A DNA stretch of 64,000 bases. It comes from Sphingomonas folli. Lineage in GTDB: Bacteria > Pseudomonadota > Alphaproteobacteria > Sphingomonadales > Sphingomonadaceae. Every line of letters begins with the position of its first letter. Position 1 is the stretch's first letter. The stretch spans positions 62,001 through 126,000 of the forward strand of contig NZ_JAHXZL010000007.1 of NCBI RefSeq assembly GCF_019429525.1, in the 5' to 3' direction. The position numbers and the translations under genes were made by a program. The notes beneath the pieces were generated by a model, which saw only the letters and a list, made by a program, of their open reading frames with translations, was not told where the DNA came from and ran no database searches. Of the stretch, positions 55,955 to 63,510 are shown one piece after another.

Positions 55955-56374
55955 TCATCGGGCGTCGCCCTTTCTCGTGGAGCGCTCACCCTCATCCTGC
56001 CGCGGCTGCGCCGCTCCCTCCTTCTCCCTGAGGGAGAAGGACACGCGCTCCAGCACGCCGGCGATATTCTCCATCACTTCGGCGTTGGTGAAGCGCAGCG
56101 TGGTGTAGCCCAGCGCGCGCATCGCCGCGGCGCGACGCGCGTCATAGCCGACCGTCTCGGCGTGGGTGTCGCCGTCGACCTCGACGACCAGATGGTGGGA
56201 CAGGCACAGCATGTCGGCGACGAACGGCCCGATCGGCGCCTGATGACGCCATTTGACGTATGGAAAGGCAGCACGCCGCGCGCGGAGCAGGCGACGCTCG
56301 GGAGCGGAGGAGTCGCGGCGTAGTTGCCGCGCACGCGCGACGGTGCCGGACGGTCGATCGTCGTAGAGACGCAT
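55955..56374 (-). CDS. DUF559 endonuclease-domain protein (Vsr-like fold)
   Basis: The 139-residue protein has the PD-(D/E)XK-like DUF559 core: RRDSSAPERRLLRARRAAFP, then KWRHQAPIGPFVADMLCLSHH, and the catalytic-type VVEVDGDTHAE, followed by DARRAAAMRALGYTTLRF. The Asp in FVADMLC and Glu-Val-Asp are the predicted active-site acids. From about residue 112 the tail is read from a repeat copy (SLREKEGAAQPRQDEGERST). DUF559 proteins are thought to be DNA nucleases related to Vsr; function is unproven. Two direct repeats bracket the gene. Confidence 0.85.
   Translation of the reverse strand: MRLYDDRPSGTVARARQLRRDSSAPERRLLRARRAAFPYVKWRHQAPIGPFVADMLCLSHHLVVEVDGDTHAETVGYDARRAAAMRALGYTTLRFTNAEVMENIAGVLERVSFSLREKEGAAQPRQDEGERSTRKGDAR
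55986..56040 (+). repeat. Direct repeat downstream of the DUF559 gene (copy 1)
   Basis: TCACCCTCATCCTGCCGCGG, then CTGCGCCGCTCCCTCCTTCT and CCCTGAGGGAGAAGG. A near copy in the same orientation is at 56394-56452. The sequence encodes the last 18 or so residues of the DUF559 protein on the other strand. A small palindrome CTCTCCCGGCGGGAGAG precedes it at 55890-55906. Confidence 0.8.
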
Positions 56375-56393
56375 CGTTTGTCTCCTGTGGCGG

Positions 56394-56452
56394 TCACCCT
56401 CACCCTTCCGGCGCTGCGCGCCTCCCTCCCTCTCCCAGCGGGAGAGGGAAGG
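56394..56452 (+). repeat. Direct repeat upstream of the DUF559 gene (copy 2)
   Basis: TCACCCTCACCCTTCCGGCG, then CTGCGCGCCTCCCTCCCTCT and CCCAGCGGGAGAGGGAAGG. It matches copy 1 at most positions and has the same orientation. GGGTGAGGGTGA (56478-56489) beyond it repeats the inverted left end, so the whole repeat is itself palindromic. The DUF559 start is 20 bp away. Confidence 0.8.
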
Positions 56453-56513
56453 GGCCCATCGCCGGAGGCGACGGGAAGGGTGAGGGTGATCCGCTTAGTC
56501 CGCTGATATCACC

Positions 56514-58463
56514 TCACTGACACGCCAGGCATTCGTCATAGTCGGTGCTCTCGGCCAGCGAGAACTGCGGCTTGGCGAGCGTGTTGTCCGCCTCCACGCC
56601 GCCCTGGCCCTCGGCGCCCGCGAAGCCGGCGCGCTGCACCGACTTGGAGCGGAGGTAATAGAGCGACTTGATCCCCAGCTCCCAGGCGCGGAAGTGGAGC
56701 ATCAAGAGGTCCCATTTCTCTACGTCCGCCGGGATGAACAGGTTCAGCGACTGCGCCTGGTCGATATAGGGCGTGCGGTCGCCGGCGAGCTCGAGCAGCC
56801 AGCGCTGGTCGATCTCGAACGACGTCTTGTAGCAATCCTTCTCCTCCTGGCTGAGGAAGTCGAGGTGCTGCACCGAGCCGCCATGCTCGAGGATCGAGTT
56901 CCACACCGCGTCCGAGTTCTTGCTCTTCTCGGTGAGCAATTTCTCCAGGTACGGGTTCTTCACCGCGAAGCTGCCCGACAGCGTCTTGTGCGTGTAGATG
57001 TTGGCCGGGATCGGCTCGATGCACGCGCTGGTGCCGCCGCAGATGATCGAGATCGACGCGGTCGGCGCGATCGCCATCTTGCACGAGAAACGCTCCATCA
57101 CCCCCATGTCGGCGGCGTCGGGGCACGGCCCGCGCTCGTGCGCGAGCACCATCGAGGCCTCGTTCACCTGCGCGTTGATCTGGCGGAACATCTTGAGGTT
57201 CCAGCTCTTCGCCATGGCCCCCTCGAACGGCAGCCCGCGCTGCTGGAGGAAGGAGTGGAAGCCCATCACACCCAGCCCGACCGAGCGCTCGCGCCCCGCC
57301 GAATAGGCCGCGCGCTCCATCCCCGGCTCGTGCCGGTCGATGTAGTCCTGCAGCACGTTGTCGAGGAAGCGCATCACGTCCTCGACGAAGCCCTTCTCGT
57401 CCTTCCACTCGTCCCACGTCTCGAGGTTGAGCGAGGAGAGGCAGCACACCGCGGTGCGGTCGTTGCCGAGATGGTCGCGGCCGGTCGGGAGCGTGATCTC
57501 GCTGCACAGGTTCGAGGTCGAGACCTTGAGCCCGAGGTCGCGGTGATGCTTGGGCATCGTCGAGTTCACGTGATCGGCGAAGACGATGTACGGCTCGCCG
57601 GTGGCCAGCCGGGTCTCGACCAGTTTCTGGAACAGGGCGCGCGCGTCCACCGTGTTGCGGACCGAGCCGTCCTTGGGGCTACGGAGCTGCCACTCGGCGC
57701 CGTCGCGCACCGCCTCCATGAAGGCGTCGGGGATCAGCACGCCGTGGTGCAGGTTGAGCGCCTTGCGGTTGAAGTCGCCCGACGGCTTGCGGATCTCGAG
57801 GAACTCCTCGATCTCGGGGTGCGAGATGTCGAGGTAGCAGGCCGCCGAGCCGCGCCGCAGCGAGCCCTGGCTGATCGCGAGCGTCAGCGAGTCCATCACG
57901 CGCACGAACGGGATGATGCCCGAGGTCTTGCCGTTGAGCCCGACCGGCTCGCCGATGCCGCGGACGTTGCCCCAATAGGTGCCGATCCCGCCGCCGCGCG
58001 AGGCGAGCCAGACGTTCTCGTTCCAGGTCTGCACGATGCCGTCGAGGCTGTCGGGGACCGAGTTGAGGTAGCAGCTGATCGGCAGCCCGCGCCCGGTGCC
58101 GCCGTTGGACAGCACCGGGGTGGCGGGCATGAACCACAGCTTGGAGATATAATCGTACAGCCGCTGCGCGTGCGCGGCATCGTCGGCATAGGCCGAGGCG
58201 ACGCGGACGAACAGGTCCTGGAAGCTCTCGCCGGGCAGCAGGTAGCGGTCCTTGAGCGTCTCCTTGCCGAAGTCGGTCAGCAGCGCGTCACGCCCGTGGT
58301 CGACCTCGACCGGATAAGGGCGCGCACGCGCGCCGTGCTTGGCGATCGTGTCGCCGCCGGGCTGCGCCTCGCCGTTCGCCCGCCCCTGGGTGGGCGCCGT
58401 CGCTGTCTCGATCGTCTCGGTGATCATCGCCGCACCGTCCGTTTCCCTGAAATCCATCGCCAT
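56514..58463 (-). CDS. nrdA: Ribonucleotide reductase large subunit, without ATP cone
   Basis: The 649-residue catalytic subunit reduces ribonucleoside diphosphates. Start ATG 58463 follows GGGAGCGGC; ATG 58457 is the alternative. Active-site landmarks are GGIGTYWGNVRG, the radical Cys region NLCSEITLP and CCLSSLNL, the PTASIS loop APTASISIICGGTSACIEPI, and the C-terminal redox pair Cys645/Cys648 in DECLACQ. The first 60 residues are low-complexity; the roughly 90-residue ATP cone of E. coli NrdA is absent, so dATP feedback through that domain is not expected. Length is normal for this alphaproteobacterial type. Confidence 0.95.
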   Translation of the reverse strand: MAMDFRETDGAAMITETIETATAPTQGRANGEAQPGGDTIAKHGARARPYPVEVDHGRDALLTDFGKETLKDRYLLPGESFQDLFVRVASAYADDAAHAQRLYDYISKLWFMPATPVLSNGGTGRGLPISCYLNSVPDSLDGIVQTWNENVWLASRGGGIGTYWGNVRGIGEPVGLNGKTSGIIPFVRVMDSLTLAISQGSLRRGSAACYLDISHPEIEEFLEIRKPSGDFNRKALNLHHGVLIPDAFMEAVRDGAEWQLRSPKDGSVRNTVDARALFQKLVETRLATGEPYIVFADHVNSTMPKHHRDLGLKVSTSNLCSEITLPTGRDHLGNDRTAVCCLSSLNLETWDEWKDEKGFVEDVMRFLDNVLQDYIDRHEPGMERAAYSAGRERSVGLGVMGFHSFLQQRGLPFEGAMAKSWNLKMFRQINAQVNEASMVLAHERGPCPDAADMGVMERFSCKMAIAPTASISIICGGTSACIEPIPANIYTHKTLSGSFAVKNPYLEKLLTEKSKNSDAVWNSILEHGGSVQHLDFLSQEEKDCYKTSFEIDQRWLLELAGDRTPYIDQAQSLNLFIPADVEKWDLLMLHFRAWELGIKSLYYLRSKSVQRAGFAGAEGQGGVEADNTLAKPQFSLAESTDYDECLACQ

Positions 58464-58608
58464 GCCGCTCCCGCTCCTGGCTCCTGTCACCGAATCGAGG
58501 CAGTCCCCGATCCTAGCCGACGCCGAACTCCTTGAGAACAAAAAGAGACCATCGCGTTCGCCGCGATCGCCCCGGCGTGGCCCACCGATATGGGGGCGAA
58601 CGCCTCGT

Positions 58609-58657
58609 TCTACTACCATTGGGGTCGATACGCCGCCCGTACCTCTACAGATTGTGG
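58609..58657 (-). promoter_or_regulatory. Candidate tandem NrdR boxes upstream of nrdA
   Basis: On the nrdA strand CCACAATCTGTAGAGG (58657-58642) and CCCCAATGGTAGTAGA (58624-58609) each fit loosely the ACACNANATNTNGTGT pattern bound by the NrdR repressor, and the two are 33 bp apart (start to start), close to three helical turns, as tandem NrdR boxes usually are. They lie 146-194 bp before the start codon. The rest of the 531-bp gap 58464-58994 has no gene; it includes an AT-rich patch AAAATTTTTTGCC (58789-58801). Confidence 0.4.
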
Positions 58658-58994
58658 CAGATCGCGATGAGGGGCAACCCGCTAAAAGCGGTCGATGGCG
58701 GACCTAAGCGCTCGCGCCGCCACATGCGGTGCGGCGACGCGCGGACTTTCGCGGGCTCCCGCGATTGCAAGAGAACGATCGGCGAACGAAAATTTTTTGC
58801 CGAAACGCCCGCGGCAGCGCCGTTCGGCGCCGACGGGCGTTATGTCCCGAAACGGGATGAAGCCGCACCGGAGCGCTCGGGACGCGGCCGGCATCGACAA
58901 GTTTATCCAATAAGTTCTGGTGTCTATGCGGCAGGCTCGGGGCAATTCACGCGGCGACCCGGGGTCGCGGGCGCGGCGTGCGGAGACGAATGCG

Positions 58995-60545
58995 ATGCCT
59001 GCTGACGGATCGCCGCTGGACGCGTTCCCCGCGTCCTCCCGCGCGCCCGACGCCGCGCTCCATCAGCATGAGATGCTCGCCGCCTTCGCCGAGCTCGCCA
59101 TCCTGTCCGAGGACATCGATCGCCTGTTGCAGGAGGCGTGCGATTACGTCCGCCGCGCGGTCGGGGCGGACATCGTGCTGCTATACCGCCAGAGCGCCGA
59201 CCACCGCTCGGTGGAGGTGCGCGCCGGCGCCGGGATCGCGCCCGCGCTGATCGGCGGCAGCATCACCCGGCGCGACGAGCAGTCCCTCGAGAGCCGGCTG
59301 CTGCGCGACGGCGAGCCGGTGATCGTGCCCGACGCGCGCGACGAGCCGCGGCTGGAGACGCGCGGGCTGCTGCGCCGCTTCGATCAGCGCGGGCTGGCGC
59401 TGATCCCGCTGCGCGACGGACCGGGCACGCCGATGCTGGGGCTGCTCCACATCAGCACGCGCGAGCCGCGCGATTTCTCGGCCGAGTTCGCCTATCTGCG
59501 CATCTACGCCAGCCTGGTCGCCGCCAGCATGCTGCGGATCGACGCGCTGCGCCGCCGCGGCGACGAGCGTGCCGCGCGCGAGCGCAGCGAGTGGCAGCTC
59601 CGGCTGGTGCTCGAGGGCATCCCGCAGCTGGTGTGGTGCGCCGAGCCCGGCGCGCAGTGGCGCTGGATGGGGCCGCAATGGACCGAGGTGACGGGGCGAG
59701 ACCCCGATTCGAGCCTCGGTCGCGGCTGGCTCGACGCGGTCCATCCCGAGGACGCGGTCGCGGTGGAGGAGGCCTGGGGCGCGGCCGAGGCGCGCGGCAT
59801 CTTCGAGGTGGAATGCCGCATCTGGCACCAGCATGACGGCATCTACCGCTGGTACCAGGGCCGCGCGCTGCCGACCGCGTTCGAGCTGGGCGAGCCGACC
59901 TGGGTCGGTACCTTCACCGACGTCGAGGACCTGCGCGCGCTGGAGGCGCGCCAGGCGGTGCTGGTGGCCGAGCTGCAGCACCGCACGCGCAACCTGCTCG
60001 CGGTGGTCGAGGGCATCGCGCTCCAGACCATGGCCGCGGCGGCCTCGCCCGAGGCGTTCGAGGCGAGCTTCCACGATCGGCTGCAGGCGCTGGCGCGCGC
60101 GCAGCGGCTGCTCTCGGCGGGCGAGCGGCTGACGCTGCGCCACCTGCTCGAGACCGAGCGCGACGCGTTGGGCATCGCCGACCGGGAGTCGCTGATCGTG
60201 CTCGACGGGCCCGACGTGCTGTTGCCGAGCACGATGGTGCAGACGCTGGCGCTGGTGATCCACGAACTCGCCACCAACTCGCGCAAGCACGGGGTGATCG
60301 CGCGCGGCGCGGGGCGGATCGCGATCCGCTGGCAGGTGAACGTTACCGCGGACGAGGCGATGCTCGATCTCGGCTGGGAGGAGACCGGCGACCTTCCCGC
60401 GCCGGCGAGCGACTCGCGGCGCGGCTTCGGGCGCGAGCTGATTGAGCGCGCGCTGCCGTTCCAGCTCGGCGCGTCGAGCGACTATCGCATCGTCGCCGGC
60501 GCGGTGACGTGCCGCCTCCATGTCCCGCTCGGCGGCGCGGCGTGA
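58995..60545 (+). CDS. HWE-family sensor histidine kinase with GAF and PAS domains
   Basis: The 516-residue cytoplasmic kinase starts at ATG 58995; an earlier ATG-like start at 58920 lacks a good ribosome site. A GAF domain spans about 35-190 (FAELAILSEDIDRLL to YLRIYASLVAASML), then a PAS domain about 205-310 (LVLEGIPQLVWCAEPG, WRWMGPQWTEVTGRD). The HWE H-box is ELQHRTRNLLAVVEGIA with His329, and the ATP-binding region has HELATNSRKHG. HWE kinases are common in alphaproteobacterial stress and light signalling. No chromophore Cys is evident. It is followed without gap by a receiver. Confidence 0.9.
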   Translation: MPADGSPLDAFPASSRAPDAALHQHEMLAAFAELAILSEDIDRLLQEACDYVRRAVGADIVLLYRQSADHRSVEVRAGAGIAPALIGGSITRRDEQSLESRLLRDGEPVIVPDARDEPRLETRGLLRRFDQRGLALIPLRDGPGTPMLGLLHISTREPRDFSAEFAYLRIYASLVAASMLRIDALRRRGDERAARERSEWQLRLVLEGIPQLVWCAEPGAQWRWMGPQWTEVTGRDPDSSLGRGWLDAVHPEDAVAVEEAWGAAEARGIFEVECRIWHQHDGIYRWYQGRALPTAFELGEPTWVGTFTDVEDLRALEARQAVLVAELQHRTRNLLAVVEGIALQTMAAAASPEAFEASFHDRLQALARAQRLLSAGERLTLRHLLETERDALGIADRESLIVLDGPDVLLPSTMVQTLALVIHELATNSRKHGVIARGAGRIAIRWQVNVTADEAMLDLGWEETGDLPAPASDSRRGFGRELIERALPFQLGASSDYRIVAGAVTCRLHVPLGGAA

Positions 60546-60931
60546 GCGGCGACACGGCGGACGGGGGCGCCGGCACGCTCGTGGGGCGGCGGCTGCTGGT
60601 GTGCGAGGACGAGTTCTACGTCGCGGTGCGGCTGGAGCGCGCGCTGCTCGACGCGGGCGCGAGCGTCACGCTGTTCGCCAGCCTCGCCCCCGCGCTGGCG
60701 CACGCCGCGGGAGAGGCGATGCCCGACGCCGCGCTGCTCGACATCAACCTGCGCGGCGAGCTCAGCTTCCCGCTCGCGGACGCGCTGCTGGCGCGCGGCG
60801 TGCCGGTGGTGTTCCTCAGCGGCTATGACACGGCGACGATCCCGCCGACCTATCGCGACGTCGCGCGGCTGCAGAAACCGGTGACGCTGGTGCAGCTGAC
60901 CCGCCGGCTCGGCGAGCTGCTGGGCTCCTGA
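60542..60931 (+). CDS. Single-domain response regulator
   Basis: The 129-residue receiver starts at GTG 60542, overlapping the kinase stop (GTGA). VCEDEF has the acidic pair, Asp67 in ALLDINLRGE is the phospho-acceptor, and the switch Ser/Lys are in VVFLSGYDTATIP and ARLQKPV. No output domain follows, so it probably works by protein contact or in a phosphorelay with its kinase. It is not a PhyR type (no sigma-like domain). Confidence 0.87.
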   Translation: MSGDTADGGAGTLVGRRLLVCEDEFYVAVRLERALLDAGASVTLFASLAPALAHAAGEAMPDAALLDINLRGELSFPLADALLARGVPVVFLSGYDTATIPPTYRDVARLQKPVTLVQLTRRLGELLGS

Positions 60932-61035
60932 CGCTCAGCGCGCGGAACATCCCGCGGGCGCAGCGGGTTGCTGCGCGGCATCCCGGCCATTCACAGGCTG
61001 TTCAAGCCCCTCTCCCTATGCGAGCACGAGTGAGA

Positions 61036-61335
61036 ATGCACCGCCGCCTGCTCCCGCTCCTGCTCCCGGTCGGGCTCGCCGCGCCCGCGGTGGCCGCGCC
61101 CGATCAGGTGCGCGAGGGGGCGGTGGCGCTGCAGGCGCGACGCGCGGGCAGGATCCTGCCGCTGCCCGAGATCGAGCGGCGCGTGCTGCCGACGATGAAG
61201 GGCGCGCAATATATCGGCGTCGACCTGGAGATGCCGAGCGGCGTCTACACGCTCAAGTTCCTGCGCGACGGCAACGTCATCTGGGTCGACGTCGACGGCC
61301 GTTCCGGGCAAGTCATCGGCCGTACCGGCAACTGA
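61036..61335 (+). CDS. Periplasmic PepSY-domain protein
   Basis: The product of 99 residues starts at ATG 61036 (GAGTGAGA lies upstream); ATG 61018 would add six residues but has no ribosome site. A signal peptide (MHRRLLPLLLPVGLAAPAVA) is followed by a PepSY domain with QYIGVDLEMPSGVYTLKFLRDGN and IWVDVDGRSGQVIG at the end. PepSY proteins can inhibit peptidases or sense the envelope. It heads a three-gene operon with the regulator (14 bp later) and kinase, suggesting a sensory or accessory role. Confidence 0.85.
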   Translation: MHRRLLPLLLPVGLAAPAVAAPDQVREGAVALQARRAGRILPLPEIERRVLPTMKGAQYIGVDLEMPSGVYTLKFLRDGNVIWVDVDGRSGQVIGRTGN

Positions 61336-61349
61336 GGGGAAGAAGAGTA

Positions 61350-62015
61350 ATGCGCGTGCTCATCGTCGAGGACGAGCCGAACCTCGGCCAGCAGCTCAAG
61401 TCCACGCTCGAGGGCGCGGGCTATGCCATCGATCTCGCCACCGACGGCGAGGAGGGACATTTCCTCGGTTCGACCGAGAGCTACGACGCGATCGTGCTCG
61501 ACCTCGGCCTGCCCGAGATCGACGGGCTGACCGTGCTCGACCGCTGGCGCAAGGAGGGGCGCACCACCCCGGTGCTGGTGCTCACCGCGCGCGACAGCTG
61601 GTCCGACAAGGTCGCGGGGCTCGACGCGGGCGCCGACGATTATGTCGCCAAACCGTTCCAGACCGAGGAGCTGATCGCTCGCCTGCGCGCGCTGATCCGC
61701 CGCGCCTCGGGCAACGCCTCGTCCGAGCTGACCGCGGGCGACGTGCGGCTCGACACGCGCTCGGGCAAGGTGACGCGCAACGGCGAGCCGGTGAAGCTCA
61801 CCGCGCAGGAGTATAAGCTGCTGAGCTACCTGCTCCATCACAAGGGCAAGGTGGTCAGCCGCACCGAGCTGATCGAGCATATCTACGACCAGGACTTCGA
61901 CCGCGATTCGAATACGATCGAGGTGTTCGTCACGCGTATCCGCAAGAAGCTGGGCCAGGACGTGATCACCACGATCCGCGGGCTGGGCTACAGCCTGGAC
62001 GATCCGGACGCGTGA
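61350..62015 (+). CDS. OmpR/PhoP-family response regulator
   Basis: The 221-residue regulator has a receiver with Asp51 in IVLDLGLPEIDGL and Lys in ADDYVAKPFQ, and a winged-helix output with LTAQEYKLLSYLLHHKGKVVSR represented by its core and TIRGLGYSL at the end. The closest architecture is the PhoP group. AGGGGAAGAAG precedes the ATG. The downstream kinase starts five bases after its stop. Confidence 0.93.
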   Translation: MRVLIVEDEPNLGQQLKSTLEGAGYAIDLATDGEEGHFLGSTESYDAIVLDLGLPEIDGLTVLDRWRKEGRTTPVLVLTARDSWSDKVAGLDAGADDYVAKPFQTEELIARLRALIRRASGNASSELTAGDVRLDTRSGKVTRNGEPVKLTAQEYKLLSYLLHHKGKVVSRTELIEHIYDQDFDRDSNTIEVFVTRIRKKLGQDVITTIRGLGYSLDDPDA

Positions 62016-62019
62016 GCGC

Positions 62020-63399
62020 GTGACCGCGGCCGACTCCGCCGCCGAGCTGCCGCCGGAGGAGCCGCGCGCGCGCGGCTCGATCACGCGGCGCATGATCCTG
62101 ATCGCGGCGCTGTGGATCTCGGCGCTGCTGGTCGGCGGCGGGTTCGCGCTCGACCGTGTGCTGGTCGGCGCGGTGACGGGCAACGCCGACGACCAGCTCG
62201 AGTACGTGCTGCGTTCGCTCTTGGTCTCGGCCGAGATGGACTCGACCGGGGAGGTGACGTTCAACCGCGAGCCCGCCGACCAACGCTTCGTCGAGCCCTA
62301 TTCCGGGCTCTACTGGCAGGTCTCGGCGCCGGGGCACGAGGCGTTCGTGTCGCGCTCGCTGTGGGACCGACAGCTCGCTTATGGCAGGCCGCACAACGAC
62401 CGGTCGGTCCACAGCTACGACAGCACGCAGTTCGCCGACGAGAAGCTGCGCATCGTCGAGCGCGACGTGACGCTGCCGGGCTCCAAGGTGCGCTGGCGTT
62501 TCCAGGTGGCGTCGAGCCGGGAGGCGCTCGACGCGCAGATCGCGGTGCTGCGCCGCACCTTGGTGCGCAGTTTCGTGCTGCTCGGCGTCGGGCTGGTGAT
62601 CCTGGCGGCGCTGCAGACCTTCTACGGGCTGCTGCCGCTGCGCCGGCTGCGCATCGAGATCGCCAAGATGCGCGCGGGCCGCTCCAGCCGGATCAGCGGC
62701 AAGATGCCGCTCGAGCTGCTGCCGATGGTAGAGGAGCTCAACGCGCTGGTGGCGCACAACGAGACTCAGGCCGAGGAGGCGCGGCGCCACGCCGGCAACC
62801 TGGCGCACGCGCTCAAGACTCCGCTCACCGTGATCATGAACGCCGCCACCGCCCAGTCGGACGATCTCGCCGCGACGGTGATACGCGAGGCGCGGACGAT
62901 GCGGCGCCAGGTCGATCACCATCTGGCACGCGCGCGCGCGGTCGGGCGGCGCGGTTCGGCGCACAGCCGCGCGGCGGTGTGGCCCAGCGTCGAGTCGGTC
63001 GAGCGCGCGGTGCAGCGGCTCTACCCGCACGTCCGCATCGACATGACCGGGCCCAAGGACCTGATCGCGCATATCGAGCGCCAGGACCTCGACGAGATCA
63101 TGGGCAATCTCGTCGAGAACGCGGCCAAGTACGGCGGTGGCAGCGTCTTCGTCACGGTGGGCGCGCAGGCGGGCTTCGTCGAGGTGGTGGTGGAGGACGA
63201 CGGGCTCGGTATCCCCGAGGCCGACCGGGTGCGCATCTTCGACCGCGGCGTGCGGCTCGACACCGGCAAGCCCGGCACCGGCCTGGGGCTGGCGATCGTG
63301 CGCGACGTCGCCGAGATCTACGACGGCACGGTCGCGCTGGAGGAGAGCGAGGACCTCGGCGGGCTGCTGGTGCGGCTGCGCCTGCCGATGGCGAGCTGA
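62020..63399 (+). CDS. PhoQ-like membrane sensor histidine kinase
   Basis: The 459-residue protein starts at GTG 62020. Two membrane segments (about 24-46 and 187-206) bracket a periplasmic sensor of about 140 residues, rich in Asp/Glu and Arg (for example RQLAYGRPHNDRSVHSYDST). A HAMP-like region precedes the H-box NLAHALKTPLTV with His263, then the ATP-binding parts ENAAKYGGG, VEDDGLGIPEADRVRIFDRG and GTGLGLAIV. With the upstream regulator it forms a classic two-component pair. Confidence 0.92.
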   Translation: MTAADSAAELPPEEPRARGSITRRMILIAALWISALLVGGGFALDRVLVGAVTGNADDQLEYVLRSLLVSAEMDSTGEVTFNREPADQRFVEPYSGLYWQVSAPGHEAFVSRSLWDRQLAYGRPHNDRSVHSYDSTQFADEKLRIVERDVTLPGSKVRWRFQVASSREALDAQIAVLRRTLVRSFVLLGVGLVILAALQTFYGLLPLRRLRIEIAKMRAGRSSRISGKMPLELLPMVEELNALVAHNETQAEEARRHAGNLAHALKTPLTVIMNAATAQSDDLAATVIREARTMRRQVDHHLARARAVGRRGSAHSRAAVWPSVESVERAVQRLYPHVRIDMTGPKDLIAHIERQDLDEIMGNLVENAAKYGGGSVFVTVGAQAGFVEVVVEDDGLGIPEADRVRIFDRGVRLDTGKPGTGLGLAIVRDVAEIYDGTVALEESEDLGGLLVRLRLPMAS

Positions 63400-63510
63400 T
63401 CCCGCGCCCGCGACCCGGCCCGAACGTACAATCCATTAACCACGTTCTCGTCTACCGTCCGCGCCGGCGCCGCGGCGACCCGACGGCGCGAGTCTCGGAG
63501 GGGAAGAACG

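Noticed and set aside
56694..58535. 613-codon open frame on the + strand
   Set aside because: It is antisense to nrdA, which has unambiguous ribonucleotide reductase motifs.
58903..58911. TTATCCAAT resembling a DnaA box (also at 34258-34266)
   Set aside because: Single imperfect boxes without clustering, AT-rich unwinding element or dnaA/parAB neighbours; not an origin.
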